A stretch of DNA of 46,737 bases from a virus (IMGVR_UViG_3300013772_000018:1-46737); one strand, 5' to 3'; shown: positions 6,245-14,578, counted from the first letter of the stretch. Numbers and translations are program-made. Notes: a model not told the origin generated them from the sequence alone.

Positions 6245-7783
6245 ATGCTTATAAGTGAGACGGTGATAATAAGATGGCATTCAAGATACAAAGAATACTA
6301 TGAAAGTAAGGGGTATATTTTTACAAAATTTAAAGATGAATTTGAAATTAAAACCATAGACTTACAAAATGGTTCAGTTGTTGAGGTTATTGTAAAATGT
6401 GACCATAAAGAATGTAAAACACCAATATCAAAACCCGTAAGGTGGCAAGATTATTTAAAGTGTGCAAAAGAAGACGGTAAATATTATTGCCATACGTGTG
6501 CCATGGTATTATATGGAGATAATAATTATAGGATATCAAGATTAAATAATGGAAAATCATTTTATCAATGGTGTTACGATAATTTACCTAAAGAACAATC
6601 CGATTCTATTTTGTCAAAATGGGATTATAGTTTAAATCTTGATAAGAATGGTAATGTATTAACCCCAAAATTAGTTGGATATGGGTCTAGGGGTATAAAT
6701 AAAAAAGGATATTGGTTTAAATGCTTGGATCATCCTGAGCATTTGTCAGAATTAAATAATATTAACAGTTTCACAAGTGGTAGGATTATAAATATTGACT
6801 GTAAAATATGTAATTCAATATTAATGATGCATCCTGATTTAGAAACTTATTTAGTAAATAAAGGTGACGCAATTAATTATGATTTAATATCGAGTAGCAA
6901 AATACTCGCTAAGTGCCCAGATTGTGGTTATGTGAAGGAAATTATTATTAACAATTTAATTAATAATGGGTTTGGATGCAATAAGTGCTCTGATAATATA
7001 TCATATCCAGAAAAATTTCTGTTTAATATGTTAGAACAGTTAAATGTAGACTTTCAGATACAGTTAAGTAAGAAAACTTTCAAATGGTGTAAAAATTATA
7101 GATACGACTTTTATATAAAGAATATAAATTGTATAATTGAGACTCATGGGTTACAACACTATAAGCAAGTTACTGGAACTTGGGGCAAATTAAGCAATAT
7201 ACAAGAAAATGATAAAATAAAAAAACAATTAGCTAAAGATAATGGTGTTAGTAACTATATAATTCTAGATTGTACGTATTCTAAAATAGAATGGATTAAA
7301 AACAACATTACGTTGAGCCAACTAATAAAGTTATTAAATTTTAAAGAATCTGATGTAGATTGGGCATTGTGCCATGAATACGCATGCTCTAGTCTAGTTA
7401 AGATAACTTGCGAACTATGGGATAGTGGAATTAATAATGTATTAGAACTAGCTAATATACTAAAATTAAGCAAAAGTGCAATTTGGACGTATCTTAACCA
7501 AGGAGTAGAATTGGGTTGGTGTACTTATGACGGGAAAGAAGAAAGAAAAAGGAATGTAACTTCACTAGCAGAGAAAAACTGCAAGCAAGTAATTTGCGTA
7601 ACTACAGGAGAGATATTCAATTCACAAAAAGAAGCAACTAAAGCATATATGATGAAAGGTCATGGTGGGATTTGTCAATGTTGTACAAATAAAAAGAAAT
7701 CTGCTGGAAAACATCCAATAACAGGTGAGAAGCTTAAATGGATGTATTATGACGAATATATGAGACTAAAAGAAGCATTGTAA
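6245..7783 (+). CDS. Vsr-like homing endonuclease with zinc ribbons and NUMOD-like C-terminus
   Basis: 512 residues. N-terminal half: several Cys-pair modules (CDHKEC, CHTC, CLDHPEH, CKIC, CPDCGYVKE, CNKC). Middle: Vsr-like nuclease core with PEKFLFNMLEQLNVDF, YRYDFYIKNINCIIETHGLQHY and a downstream QENDKIKKQLA; compare YDF, IE, GLQH with the gene at 130. C-terminal: a short helix-turn-helix (LANILKLSKSAIWTYL) and a NUMOD-like repeat (VICVTTGEIFNSQKEATKAY), modules that read target DNA in homing endonucleases. ATG 6245 is chosen because GGAGGAGG lies at 6229-6236; the frame opens at a TTG (6218) without a ribosome site. Own promoter and terminator, as expected of a mobile cassette. Confidence 0.78.
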   Translation: MLISETVIIRWHSRYKEYYESKGYIFTKFKDEFEIKTIDLQNGSVVEVIVKCDHKECKTPISKPVRWQDYLKCAKEDGKYYCHTCAMVLYGDNNYRISRLNNGKSFYQWCYDNLPKEQSDSILSKWDYSLNLDKNGNVLTPKLVGYGSRGINKKGYWFKCLDHPEHLSELNNINSFTSGRIINIDCKICNSILMMHPDLETYLVNKGDAINYDLISSSKILAKCPDCGYVKEIIINNLINNGFGCNKCSDNISYPEKFLFNMLEQLNVDFQIQLSKKTFKWCKNYRYDFYIKNINCIIETHGLQHYKQVTGTWGKLSNIQENDKIKKQLAKDNGVSNYIILDCTYSKIEWIKNNITLSQLIKLLNFKESDVDWALCHEYACSSLVKITCELWDSGINNVLELANILKLSKSAIWTYLNQGVELGWCTYDGKEERKRNVTSLAEKNCKQVICVTTGEIFNSQKEATKAYMMKGHGGICQCCTNKKKSAGKHPITGEKLKWMYYDEYMRLKEAL

Positions 7784-7787
7784 GTTT

Positions 7788-7817
7788 AAAAACTACCTAT
7801 TAATAAGTAGTTTTTTA
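7788..7817 (+). terminator. Rho-independent terminator
   Basis: AAAACTAC ... GTAGTTTT with a TATTAATA-containing loop, followed by TTTATTTAT. Same stem sequence as the terminator at 6126, so the nuclease gene is bracketed by near-identical hairpins. Confidence 0.75.
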
Positions 7818-7835
7818 TTTATATGGTATAATATA

Positions 7836-7864
7836 TTGACAATTGTATATAATAAATATATAAT
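7836..7864 (+). promoter_or_regulatory. Consensus promoter for the yopQ/mrpR-like operon
   Basis: TTGACA (7836-7841), 17 bases, TATAAT (7859-7864): perfect match to consensus, expected for genes expressed in a lysogen. Leader of about 30 bases to ATG 7902. Confidence 0.85.
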
Positions 7865-7901
7865 GCAAATATATTATATTAACGTAAGGGAGCGATGTTA
7901 A

Positions 7902-9278
7902 ATGTTAAAAGACGAAGCAGATCAGCTCATATTAAATCTCAATGTATTAATAAAAAAATATGCAGGGAATGACAAAATAAGAGACATAGTTAAGGAAGAA
8001 TTCAATAGTAGAAATATGAAGGCTAGTATTGCAGTTAGTATTTTAACTGAAAGAAGACTGTTGTCAACTCTTGATATTGGTATAAAAAATGAATTAATTC
8101 TATTATTTGTTTTTGCATCTGGTATGTTTAAGGCTCTGACTTTTAAGGAAAATACCACTAGTGAGTCCCTAGGAGAAATAAACGATTGGAATAAAATAAT
8201 TATTGAAGACCATTTTACCACAATCGAAGTTGAAAATTTGAAAAATTATAAACTAGCAAAAAAAGAGGGAGAGAAAGACGAGGTAATTGTATTTCATAAT
8301 ATGTTAGAGATTGCGACGGGGTGTTGGTTAGGAGGTTTGCAGTCAAGACAATTTGCTGAATTAGACGCAGGTAATGAATTCATTTACAATTTTAAAACTC
8401 AACGCGACCCAGTTTATGACGCTTTTGGAATGAAGAAAATTAGTTTAAATAAAACAAAAGCGAAGGAAATTGCTGAAGGACTTCTTTCAGGTGAATATTT
8501 CCCAGACGCTATAGTTATGAATGTATTAAAAAATGGTGAGGACGAAATAAGATATGATAAGAATGGTGACTTAAATATTATTTCAGGTATCAAAAATATC
8601 GTAGATGGGCAACATCGTAAGGTGGGTAATTCAATAGCAATTTCTCAAAACCCAGATTTGGACTTCACTTTTGTATTCATAGTTACCAACTATAGTGAAA
8701 TTAAAGCCCAAAAACAAATGGTACAAATTAATAAGCAAAAACCTATGAAACAGGAACATATTAAATCACTTGACACATCTAAATTAGGTAATGTTGTCAT
8801 CAATTTAATTTTAGATAATTCCAGTAGCGAGTTCGCTCAGTCTATAAAAGAATCCGATTCGGAACTAGCATTTGGGGGCTTGGCAAAAAGGTCTACTTTG
8901 GCAATTTCTGTGGAAGACACCTACTCTGACAGATTACAAAATCGTCTTCAAGCAAAATCAATCGCAAAACATATTGCCAATGTTATAGACTTTATTATTG
9001 GTCTTAATGTAGAAGAATTTATTATTCATCCAGAGGAAACAAAAAAAATCTCGTATATTAATCATAAGAATATGTTTGCAGGATATATTGCTTTGTCGGC
9101 GAAGTTATATGGGTTGGATTTAAAAGAGGAAGAATGGCAGGATAAAGTTGAGCAAGCATTGAGCAAAGTAAACTTCGGTACAAATAATCCTTTTTGGAAA
9201 GATATTAAAATATCAGACCATGATATGAAAAAAGCATCTAGAAACAATCTGTATAAATTCTTTTACAATCTAATCTGA
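7902..9278 (+). CDS. DGQHR-motif protein (DndB-like), YopQ-like by size and position
   Basis: 458 residues. The motif IVDGQHRKVGNSIA (about residues 236-249) is the signature of the DGQHR/DndB family, ParB-fold-like proteins known as the transcriptional repressor of DNA-phosphorothioate genes and found in many phages and plasmids. Nearby VQINKQKPMKQEHIKSLD also fits the family (VNINKTQKPV-type loop). No dnd modification genes are visible, so a DNA-binding or regulatory role is more likely than sulfur modification. SPbeta has a 460-residue protein (YopQ) directly upstream of the MrpR repressor; size and order agree here. First gene of an operon under a consensus promoter; ribosome site AAGGGAG (7886-7892). 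Confidence 0.7.
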   Translation: MLKDEADQLILNLNVLIKKYAGNDKIRDIVKEEFNSRNMKASIAVSILTERRLLSTLDIGIKNELILLFVFASGMFKALTFKENTTSESLGEINDWNKIIIEDHFTTIEVENLKNYKLAKKEGEKDEVIVFHNMLEIATGCWLGGLQSRQFAELDAGNEFIYNFKTQRDPVYDAFGMKKISLNKTKAKEIAEGLLSGEYFPDAIVMNVLKNGEDEIRYDKNGDLNIISGIKNIVDGQHRKVGNSIAISQNPDLDFTFVFIVTNYSEIKAQKQMVQINKQKPMKQEHIKSLDTSKLGNVVINLILDNSSSEFAQSIKESDSELAFGGLAKRSTLAISVEDTYSDRLQNRLQAKSIAKHIANVIDFIIGLNVEEFIIHPEETKKISYINHKNMFAGYIALSAKLYGLDLKEEEWQDKVEQALSKVNFGTNNPFWKDIKISDHDMKKASRNNLYKFFYNLI

Positions 9279-9305
9279 TTGAAATAATTGAAAGGGTTGG
9301 TGTTT

Positions 9306-10340
9306 ATGTTGACTGAAGAAATAAACGACAATAGGTTTCAAGAGAATGAGGTGACATTTAAAGTTGATCCACGTGTCAAAGAGGAATTTCTTGATTCGCA
9401 AATTAGTTCTACAAGAACATTCTATTCTTATATTTTGCAGAAAGCTGATTTTTACGAATTTAAAATAGGGAAAAGCATTTTTAATTTCAATATTGAAGAG
9501 AGAGATGAGCTGTTATTGGCTGAATTTAAAAACAAAACGATTAGTGCTTTTCAATCAAATCTATCTCCTCTCAAAAAATATGTAGATTTTTGTATTAGCA
9601 AAAACTTAGTCAGGCACTTTGAAAATCGTTTCGGTTTAATTCTTCCAAAATTTTATGATAACTATATTGATATTCAAGCAGTTGAAAACTCTTATATTCC
9701 ATTAATTAAGAATAGAGAATGGCAAAAATTATTGGTAAATTATCAAGATAAACTAATTATTGAATTATTGGGATTAGGAGTTAGGGGTCGTACTGAAAAA
9801 GGGAACACTTTAGAAGAATTTATTAATTTTAAAGTTACTGATATCCAATGGGAAGAAAAGTTAATTTATCTAACAAGTAATGATGGCGAATTAAGAGAAT
9901 TATATGTAGATTATTATACACTTGATTTAATTAAAAAAACTATTGATTCTGGGCACTATATTTTTGGTAATGGATTGAAATCTAAAAAGAACGATGAAGG
10001 AATTTACGAGAAAACAGAAAAGGGATTCCCAATTAACGAAACGGAATATGTTTTTCGTGTGCCAGGCAAGAATAAATTTGGTAAGATAGATCACCAATTA
10101 ATTGCTAATAGAATTCAAAGAATCCAATCATGGGTAAATGCTCCCTATTTAAATATATCATCGCTCTGGACTAGTGCTATCATTGACGCAGCTAAAGTGA
10201 TTAAAGATGCTAATGGAGAATTAACTAAAAAGGACTATATCTCTCTCAATGAAAGATTTCAGTATGGATCTAATGAAAAAGGACTTGACGGAGAGAAATA
10301 TTTTCAAAAAACTAAGGATTTAATTAACCTCTATATTTAG
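9306..10340 (+). CDS. MrpR/YopR-like lytic-cycle repressor with tyrosine-integrase fold
   Basis: 344 residues. An N-terminal helical region resembling a core-binding domain (LLLAEFKNKTISAFQSNLSPLKKYVDFCI) is followed by an integrase-like domain (LIIELLGLGVRGRTEKGNTLEEFINF, then KVTDIQWEEKLIYL) corresponding to 'TGLR.sEl..L...DI' of tyrosine recombinases. The conserved catalytic RHRH-Y set is not apparent, as in MrpR (YopR), the SPbeta repressor that keeps the prophage silent. ATG 9306 is chosen by the AAAGGG at 9291-9296; the frame opens at 9288. It follows the DGQHR protein as in SPbeta. A recombinase role is less likely because no catalytic Tyr motif near the C-terminus is seen. Confidence 0.65.
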   Translation: MLTEEINDNRFQENEVTFKVDPRVKEEFLDSQISSTRTFYSYILQKADFYEFKIGKSIFNFNIEERDELLLAEFKNKTISAFQSNLSPLKKYVDFCISKNLVRHFENRFGLILPKFYDNYIDIQAVENSYIPLIKNREWQKLLVNYQDKLIIELLGLGVRGRTEKGNTLEEFINFKVTDIQWEEKLIYLTSNDGELRELYVDYYTLDLIKKTIDSGHYIFGNGLKSKKNDEGIYEKTEKGFPINETEYVFRVPGKNKFGKIDHQLIANRIQRIQSWVNAPYLNISSLWTSAIIDAAKVIKDANGELTKKDYISLNERFQYGSNEKGLDGEKYFQKTKDLINLYI

Positions 10341-10353
10341 AAGGAGAAATATT

Positions 10354-10752
10354 ATGCAAGATATTTTGTCTATAATGCACAGTAGGTATAAATTATTATC
10401 CTTCTTTAAAATATCTTTAAATTCAAGAGGTTATTCGAGAGGCTTATATGCAATAGAAATTCAGATAAATCTTTTGAAGGAATTAATTGAATTAGAGAGC
10501 AAAAACGTATTATCACAACTTTTAAAGAAGACGTATTTTCGCTTATTTAGAGATATAAACAGAGGCATTGAGTATTTACCTGATATAGTTTCTGACTCTG
10601 AGAATTGGGTCTTAAACACTATTGATAAAGATATAGATGCATGGACAAGTAAAGATGTTTTAGTATGCACTACTAAAACTTGCACCATTGTTTTTAGCAA
10701 AATATCTAGGAATGATTCAGGATATCATTATATTGATAGTAAGTGGCAATAG
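10354..10752 (+). CDS. Hypothetical protein (132 aa)
   Basis: Ribosome site AGAAGGAG (10339-10346), ATG 10354, 13 bases after the MrpR-like gene. Helical N-terminal half (YAIEIQINLLKELIELESK) and a beta-rich end (VLVCTTKTCTIVFSKISRND). No family recognised. Translationally close to the following XRE regulator, so probably part of the lysogeny operon. Confidence 0.65.
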   Translation: MQDILSIMHSRYKLLSFFKISLNSRGYSRGLYAIEIQINLLKELIELESKNVLSQLLKKTYFRLFRDINRGIEYLPDIVSDSENWVLNTIDKDIDAWTSKDVLVCTTKTCTIVFSKISRNDSGYHYIDSKWQ

Positions 10753-10766
10753 AAGGGATGATTGTT

Positions 10767-11168
10767 TTGAACGTTGGTGAAAAAATAACTCTATATAAAG
10801 AGAGATCAGAATTTAAAAACTATGCGGATTTTGCAAAGGCTGCTGGGGTAAGTAGCTCGTGGTTATTGGATATAAGTAAAAAGGAATCTCTTGCATTGGT
10901 TGACGCAAATTCACTTGTAAATTTATGTGGATATTTGGGGATAGAAGTTTCTCAATTAGTTATTGATGATGAAGATACAGAAGTAATTGAACAAGATGTA
11001 GTATTTGACGATAACTCCAATGACATAGGGAAATTATTGAACCAAATAGTAATATTGCTTTCTAAAGATGATTGTAAAATTAATGGAGTACCAATGAATA
11101 CTAAGGCTAGAGATATTTGTTTTGACGCATTAGATGTAGTCCGTATACTCATAAAACAGAACTTATAG
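10767..11168 (+). CDS. XRE-family helix-turn-helix regulator
   Basis: The N-terminal 60 residues form an XRE-type domain: VGEKITLYKERSEFKNYADF, AKAAGVSSSWLLDI (recognition-helix region) and LVNLCGYLGIEVSQL. An acidic linker (DDEDTEVIEQDVVFDDNSND) leads to a helical C-terminal part, perhaps for dimerisation. TTG 10767 is chosen because AGAAGGG (10751-10757) is correctly spaced; an ATG at 10758 is too close. Fourth gene of the operon led by the DGQHR protein; likely a DNA-binding partner in prophage control. Confidence 0.65.
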   Translation: MNVGEKITLYKERSEFKNYADFAKAAGVSSSWLLDISKKESLALVDANSLVNLCGYLGIEVSQLVIDDEDTEVIEQDVVFDDNSNDIGKLLNQIVILLSKDDCKINGVPMNTKARDICFDALDVVRILIKQNL

Positions 11169-11178
11169 GAGGAATTGT

Positions 11179-11412
11179 ATGACTAAGAACTATAATATTG
11201 ATGAAATAACTACAAAACGTATCCTTGGCTTAATAAATAAATGCGAAGAAACTGAATTAGGTAATTCGACATTCGAGTATTATGATTCTAGTTCAGGATG
11301 TGGACATATAGCTTTTAGCATGACTGAAAATAATAAAGGTTGGGAACTTACTGTTATTACAAGAAGATCAGGGGCAAGAGATATGTACAATATTATTGGT
11401 GGTAGTTTATGA
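11179..11412 (+). CDS. Hypothetical protein (77 aa)
   Basis: ATAGGAGG (11166-11173) precedes ATG 11179. Starts MTKNYNIDEITTKRILGLIN; no motif or family recognised. Last gene of the operon; a new promoter follows at 11441. Confidence 0.6.
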   Translation: MTKNYNIDEITTKRILGLINKCEETELGNSTFEYYDSSSGCGHIAFSMTENNKGWELTVITRRSGARDMYNIIGGSL

Positions 11413-11440
11413 TTACTCAGAGAAAGATTAAATATAGTTC

Positions 11441-11469
11441 TTGACTTTATATATCATTAGTAGTACAAT
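11441..11469 (+). promoter_or_regulatory. Promoter for the 3D-domain gene and downstream genes
   Basis: TTGACT (11441-11446), 17 bases, TACAAT (11464-11469). A strong AAAGGAGGTGG (11484-11494) follows but opens no long frame. Confidence 0.7.
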
Positions 11470-11554
11470 AGTATTATACAGTTAAAGGAGGTGGATAAGC
11501 AGTTTTCATTTACATATTGTAAAGTAATAAATAATTATAAAGAAGGTTTTAGTT

Positions 11555-12136
11555 ATTGATAAGACAACACGTAAACACACAAAGACTATTTTATTATGTT
11601 CAATAGTCATATTCAGTATTTTATATTTTGGAAACTTTGTTACGAAGGGAACAAGCAATTTGAGAACTGATCAAAATGCTAATATATTGAAGTTGTTTCG
11701 TGGCAGATACATAGTGTTGCCTGATAAGGTAATAGTTGAGGAAGTTGATATTGTTAAACCAGAGGTTGTTAAAGAACAAAAAGGAGAAACCTACACAATT
11801 TCAGCATATACATTAAATTTTGAATCAACACAAAAATCAAGGGGAAATCCTGATTATGGCAAGACTAGCTCAGGATTTAATTTAAAAGGTCATACCTTGG
11901 CATCTGCAAGAGTAATTGCTACAGATCCTAATTTTATTCCAACTGGCAGTAAAGTAAAAATAGTTTTCAACGATGATAAATATAAGAAGTACAATGCAAT
12001 TTACACTGCTAAAGATGTGGGAGGTGGAATTATTGGACTACATATTGACTTGTTCGTCGGTGATAGCCCAGATGCTGTAAAAAGAGCAGTTATTTTTGGA
12101 AAGACTCAAGCAACTGTAACAATTATCAATAAATGA
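11555..12136 (+). CDS. Membrane-anchored 3D-domain protein (YorM-like), probable cell-wall enzyme
   Basis: From TTG 11660 the frame gives 158 residues, but it is open further upstream: from 11555 it reads a basic start (DKTTRKHTK) and one hydrophobic helix (TILLCSIVIFSILYFGNFV), an N-terminal membrane anchor or signal. AGAAGG (11541-11546) is correctly spaced for a start at ATT 11555; alternatively TTG 11556 with one extra A in the following run would be in frame. The C-terminal 95 residues form a 3D domain: YTISAYTLNF, the region ATDPNFIPTGSKVKI, and AKDVGGGIIGLHIDLF, containing the three Asp that name the family (lytic transglycosylase-like, MltA barrel). SPbeta YorM also has a 3D domain. 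Confident on the domain, less so on the start. Confidence 0.7.
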   Translation: MDKTTRKHTKTILLCSIVIFSILYFGNFVTKGTSNLRTDQNANILKLFRGRYIVLPDKVIVEEVDIVKPEVVKEQKGETYTISAYTLNFESTQKSRGNPDYGKTSSGFNLKGHTLASARVIATDPNFIPTGSKVKIVFNDDKYKKYNAIYTAKDVGGGIIGLHIDLFVGDSPDAVKRAVIFGKTQATVTIINK

Positions 12137-12184
12137 CATATAATAAATTATAATTAAGAGCAAGACAGAAAGGAGAAATGCATC

Positions 12185-12358
12185 ATGGGTAAACTCGACT
12201 ACGTTATTCTCCCTTATACTAACTTTAAGGATAAGATCAGAGTTCATAAAGAGCTTGATAGAGAAATGGTTAAAAAGCATGGTAGAAACAATTTCAGCTT
12301 AACTGTTTTAGACAATTGCATTATGGCTTCGTTCAAATCCATTAATACTTTTTTCTAA
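12185..12358 (+). CDS. Small hypothetical protein (57 aa)
   Basis: AGAAAGGAGA (12167-12176) then ATG 12185. Starts MGKLDYVILPYTNFKDKIRV; no family recognised. The 131 bases behind it hold only AT-rich DNA and an inverted repeat CTTAA-taatg-TTAAG (about 12431-12445). Confidence 0.55.
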   Translation: MGKLDYVILPYTNFKDKIRVHKELDREMVKKHGRNNFSLTVLDNCIMASFKSINTFF

Positions 12359-12489
12359 TCATAGTATAACTAATATATAAGATATTATACGCACATACAT
12401 AATTGAATATAGCACTAGGTAGGCTGTAAGCACTTAATAATGTTAAGCGTTAAAGCTATTAAAATATAAGAGTGGAGAGTGTTGATTAA

Positions 12490-12822
12490 ATGAGAATTGT
12501 TAACAATGTAGAAAAAAAGGTAGTAGTCGATGAAATTACAGCTATGGCTTGCAACAAATGTGGCGAATACTACGATATTGATAAATCACACTCACTTCAG
12601 AGTATTAGATTAGAGTTTTCATACGGTTCAAAATATGACGGAGAGGGTTTGCAATTTGACCTATGCGAAAATTGTCTCATGGAATTTGTAAATAAGTTTG
12701 AAATAGCACCAGAAAAAACAGGTAATGAAGATGAATATGATTGGCCTACTGAAGAACAAGAAAATGTAGAACCAGTAGAGGAGCCTAGACCTAACACATT
12801 GGAACCATTTAGATACGTCTAG
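12490..12822 (+). CDS. Zinc-ribbon-like hypothetical protein (110 aa)
   Basis: Two Cys pairs, CNKCGEYY (about residues 21-28) and LCENCLMEF (58-66), form a probable zinc ribbon; the tail is acidic (PEKTGNEDEYDWPTEEQENV). Looks like a small phage zinc-finger protein; function unknown. ATG is the only possible start since TAA precedes it in frame. Confidence 0.6.
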   Translation: MRIVNNVEKKVVVDEITAMACNKCGEYYDIDKSHSLQSIRLEFSYGSKYDGEGLQFDLCENCLMEFVNKFEIAPEKTGNEDEYDWPTEEQENVEPVEEPRPNTLEPFRYV

Positions 12823-12855
12823 TATATATATAATTAATTATAAGGAGTGTTAGCA

Positions 12856-13155
12856 ATGCGTGTAAAGATATTAAAAAATTGTCCTCCTAAACCAAATTCT
12901 TTCTCCATAGAAAAATATGCAGGTAAAATTTATGACGCAACGCCTTTAAACGATGACAATGGAACTATTCAAGTAGATTTTGGGTTTGTAGGGACATTGA
13001 TTGTCTATGCTGGAGAATATGAGATTGTGGATATAGTTAAGAACTTAGATGAGTTTATCAATGGGAATTGTGAATTTAGTATAGCATCTCAAGAAATAAA
13101 GCAGTTTATTCTTGCAAATAGAGTTGGATTAACAAAACTACTAAATAAACAATAA
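12856..13155 (+). CDS. Hypothetical protein (99 aa)
   Basis: TAAGGAG (12841-12847) supports ATG 12856, nine bases inside the longest frame. The N-terminal part (RVKILKNCPPKPNSFSIEKY, then GFVGTLIVYAGEYEIV) resembles a small beta barrel. No family recognised. Confidence 0.6.
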   Translation: MRVKILKNCPPKPNSFSIEKYAGKIYDATPLNDDNGTIQVDFGFVGTLIVYAGEYEIVDIVKNLDEFINGNCEFSIASQEIKQFILANRVGLTKLLNKQ

Positions 13156-13163
13156 TCTCAATT

Positions 13164-13192
13164 CTGTAACCCTTGCTATAAGAGGGTTACAG
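13164..13192 (+). terminator. CTGTAACCC hairpin (repeat element copy 1)
   Basis: CTGTAACCC-ttgctataaga-GGGTTACAG: 9-bp perfect stem, no T-run. Related element at 16255-16281, and an inverted copy of AACCCTTGCTATAAG near 36252-36266. Possibly a terminator or a small mobile or regulatory repeat. Confidence 0.5.
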
Positions 13193-13286
13193 AGTACATA
13201 GATAGCTTAAAAGCTACAACTTATAGGAAAGGAGAAAATATGGCAAATAAAAGGGATTTAATAAATACATAATTGAAGGAAATGTA

Positions 13287-13784
13287 GTGCTTATATATTT
13301 AAGGCACAGGGGAGAAGGGGATATAATATCTAAAGTTGATCTCGAATATTTGCAAATGCTGATTGAATTAAACTATTCTTGGCATCCAAAATGGTTTGAT
13401 AATACACAATCATATTACGCAGGAGCAATTGAATTGCGTAAAGGAATGAACGGAAAGACGCATAGATTACATAGCGTTATAAAAGGAACAAATAATAAAG
13501 TTGACCATATTAACCATGATACATTAGATAATAGGAAAGAAAATTTAAGGGTAGTTAGTAACCAAAACAATTTAAAGAACAGGAAAAGCAAAAATTCTAA
13601 TAATACATCAGGTTATAGAAATGTATTTTGGAGTACAAAGTATAATGCGTGGTTAGTAGCATTGCAAGTTGACGGAAAACAAACGTATTTCGGAAGATTC
13701 AAGTTAGAAGATGTAGACAAAGCAGGTGCTAGAGCTGAGGAAATGAGACAGGAGATTTATGGGGAATTTGCTGGAGAAAGTTAA
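13287..13784 (+). CDS. HNH homing endonuclease with AP2-type DNA-binding domain, 5' end frameshifted
   Basis: HNH core: VDHINHDTLDNRKENLRVVS and NQNNLKNRK; C-terminal AP2-like module: SGYRNVFWSTKYNAWLVALQ followed by KQTYFGRFKLEDVDKAGARA. Homing endonucleases of this type are common in Bacillales phages. The intact frame opens at GTG 13287, but it continues upstream in sense (KGFNKYIIEGNVV) and lacks a ribosome site there. The proper site (AAAGGAG, 13229-13235) and ATG 13240 are in another frame and run into TAA after 10 codons. One extra A in the run at 13249-13252 would restore MANKKGFNKYIIEG. Either a one-base deletion inactivated it, or the base is missing from the sequence. Confidence 0.75.
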   Translation: MLIYLRHRGEGDIISKVDLEYLQMLIELNYSWHPKWFDNTQSYYAGAIELRKGMNGKTHRLHSVIKGTNNKVDHINHDTLDNRKENLRVVSNQNNLKNRKSKNSNNTSGYRNVFWSTKYNAWLVALQVDGKQTYFGRFKLEDVDKAGARAEEMRQEIYGEFAGES

Positions 13785-13826
13785 TACATATATAGCTACA
13801 TTTCAAGCTATAGAAAGGAGGATCTT

Positions 13827-14033
13827 ATGGTTATTTTACAAACATTATTAGGTTTAGTAGTTGTATATCTAATGTCTTGTTCTTATCTATCGTGGTCTGG
13901 AAAGTTTGTTATTAAACCAAATAAGTTTATACAATTTTGTTTAATTGTAGGTAACATAACTATTTCTTTAGTTATTATTGCAGTATTGTTAGACTTCTCA
14001 TATATAATCGGTAGTATTATATTATATAAATAA
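13827..14033 (+). CDS. Small membrane protein (68 aa, two TM segments)
   Basis: AGAAAGGAGG (13813-13822) then ATG. Hydrophobic segments at about residues 3-20 (LQTLLGLVVVYLMSCSYL) and 38-58 (FCLIVGNITISLVIIAVLLD) separated by a basic loop. No family recognised. Confidence 0.6.
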   Translation: MVILQTLLGLVVVYLMSCSYLSWSGKFVIKPNKFIQFCLIVGNITISLVIIAVLLDFSYIIGSIILYK

Positions 14034-14052
14034 ATTTAGGAGGATTAAATTT

Positions 14053-14217
14053 ATGCAATTATTGGAGGTAAAGGTTACGGATTTGTTCGCTCGTGAGAGT
14101 TATAGATTACTAAATAGAGAAGATCAGTGGGATAAAGCATTAAAAGATGGATGGAAATTTACTTGTTTAAGTGGATGTTTTAGTATGAAGGTGATTAAAA
14201 TTGAACGAGATTCCTAG
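14053..14217 (+). CDS. Small hypothetical protein (54 aa)
   Basis: Ribosome site AGGAGG (14039-14044) then ATG 14053. Starts MQLLEVKVTDLFARESYRLL and contains DGWKFTCLSGCFSM. It overlaps the next gene's TTG start by 17 bases, which suggests coupled translation. No family recognised. Confidence 0.55.
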   Translation: MQLLEVKVTDLFARESYRLLNREDQWDKALKDGWKFTCLSGCFSMKVIKIERDS

Positions 14218-14578
14218 ACAATGGGCTAAACAATTACCTGAAGATGATTACATAACAAGATTAGAGCGTGAAAACACATTATACGTGGCTAGAAATGTTG
14301 AATTACAAACTAGAGTTGATCATTTACGAACATCTAGAAGGGTATTAATGAGTTTATTAGAGACAGCAGAGCAAGAAAAAGTAGCACTAGAATACTTAGC
14401 AAAAAGAAGGAATAAGCAAAATAGACCTAATAATCCTTTTGAAGTTGTTGTGGATAATTCAAATACTATTTATACATTTAATGATATTCCAGAAGGTGAA
14501 GAATTTAATGAAGAAAGAGAATTGTTAGCCAATCCAGAAGTAATTTTTAAGGAATTTTATGATGAGGAGGGAAAATAA
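14201..14578 (+). CDS. Coiled-coil hypothetical protein (125 aa)
   Basis: TTG 14201 preceded by GAAGGTGA (14187-14194). Residues 18-70 form a probable coiled coil (TRLERENTLYVARNVELQTR and following), then a basic patch (KRRNKQNRPNN) and an acidic tail. Stop overlaps the next start (TAATG). No function known. Confidence 0.55.
   Translation: MNEIPRQWAKQLPEDDYITRLERENTLYVARNVELQTRVDHLRTSRRVLMSLLETAEQEKVALEYLAKRRNKQNRPNNPFEVVVDNSNTIYTFNDIPEGEEFNEERELLANPEVIFKEFYDEEGK

Noticed and set aside
7902-9278. DNA phosphorothioation (dnd) system
   Set aside because: Only a DGQHR/DndB-like protein is present; no DndA, C, D or E homologues are seen.
9306-10340. Active site-specific integrase
   Set aside because: Integrase-like fold, but the catalytic arginine-histidine-tyrosine set is not visible, and position and size fit the MrpR repressor.
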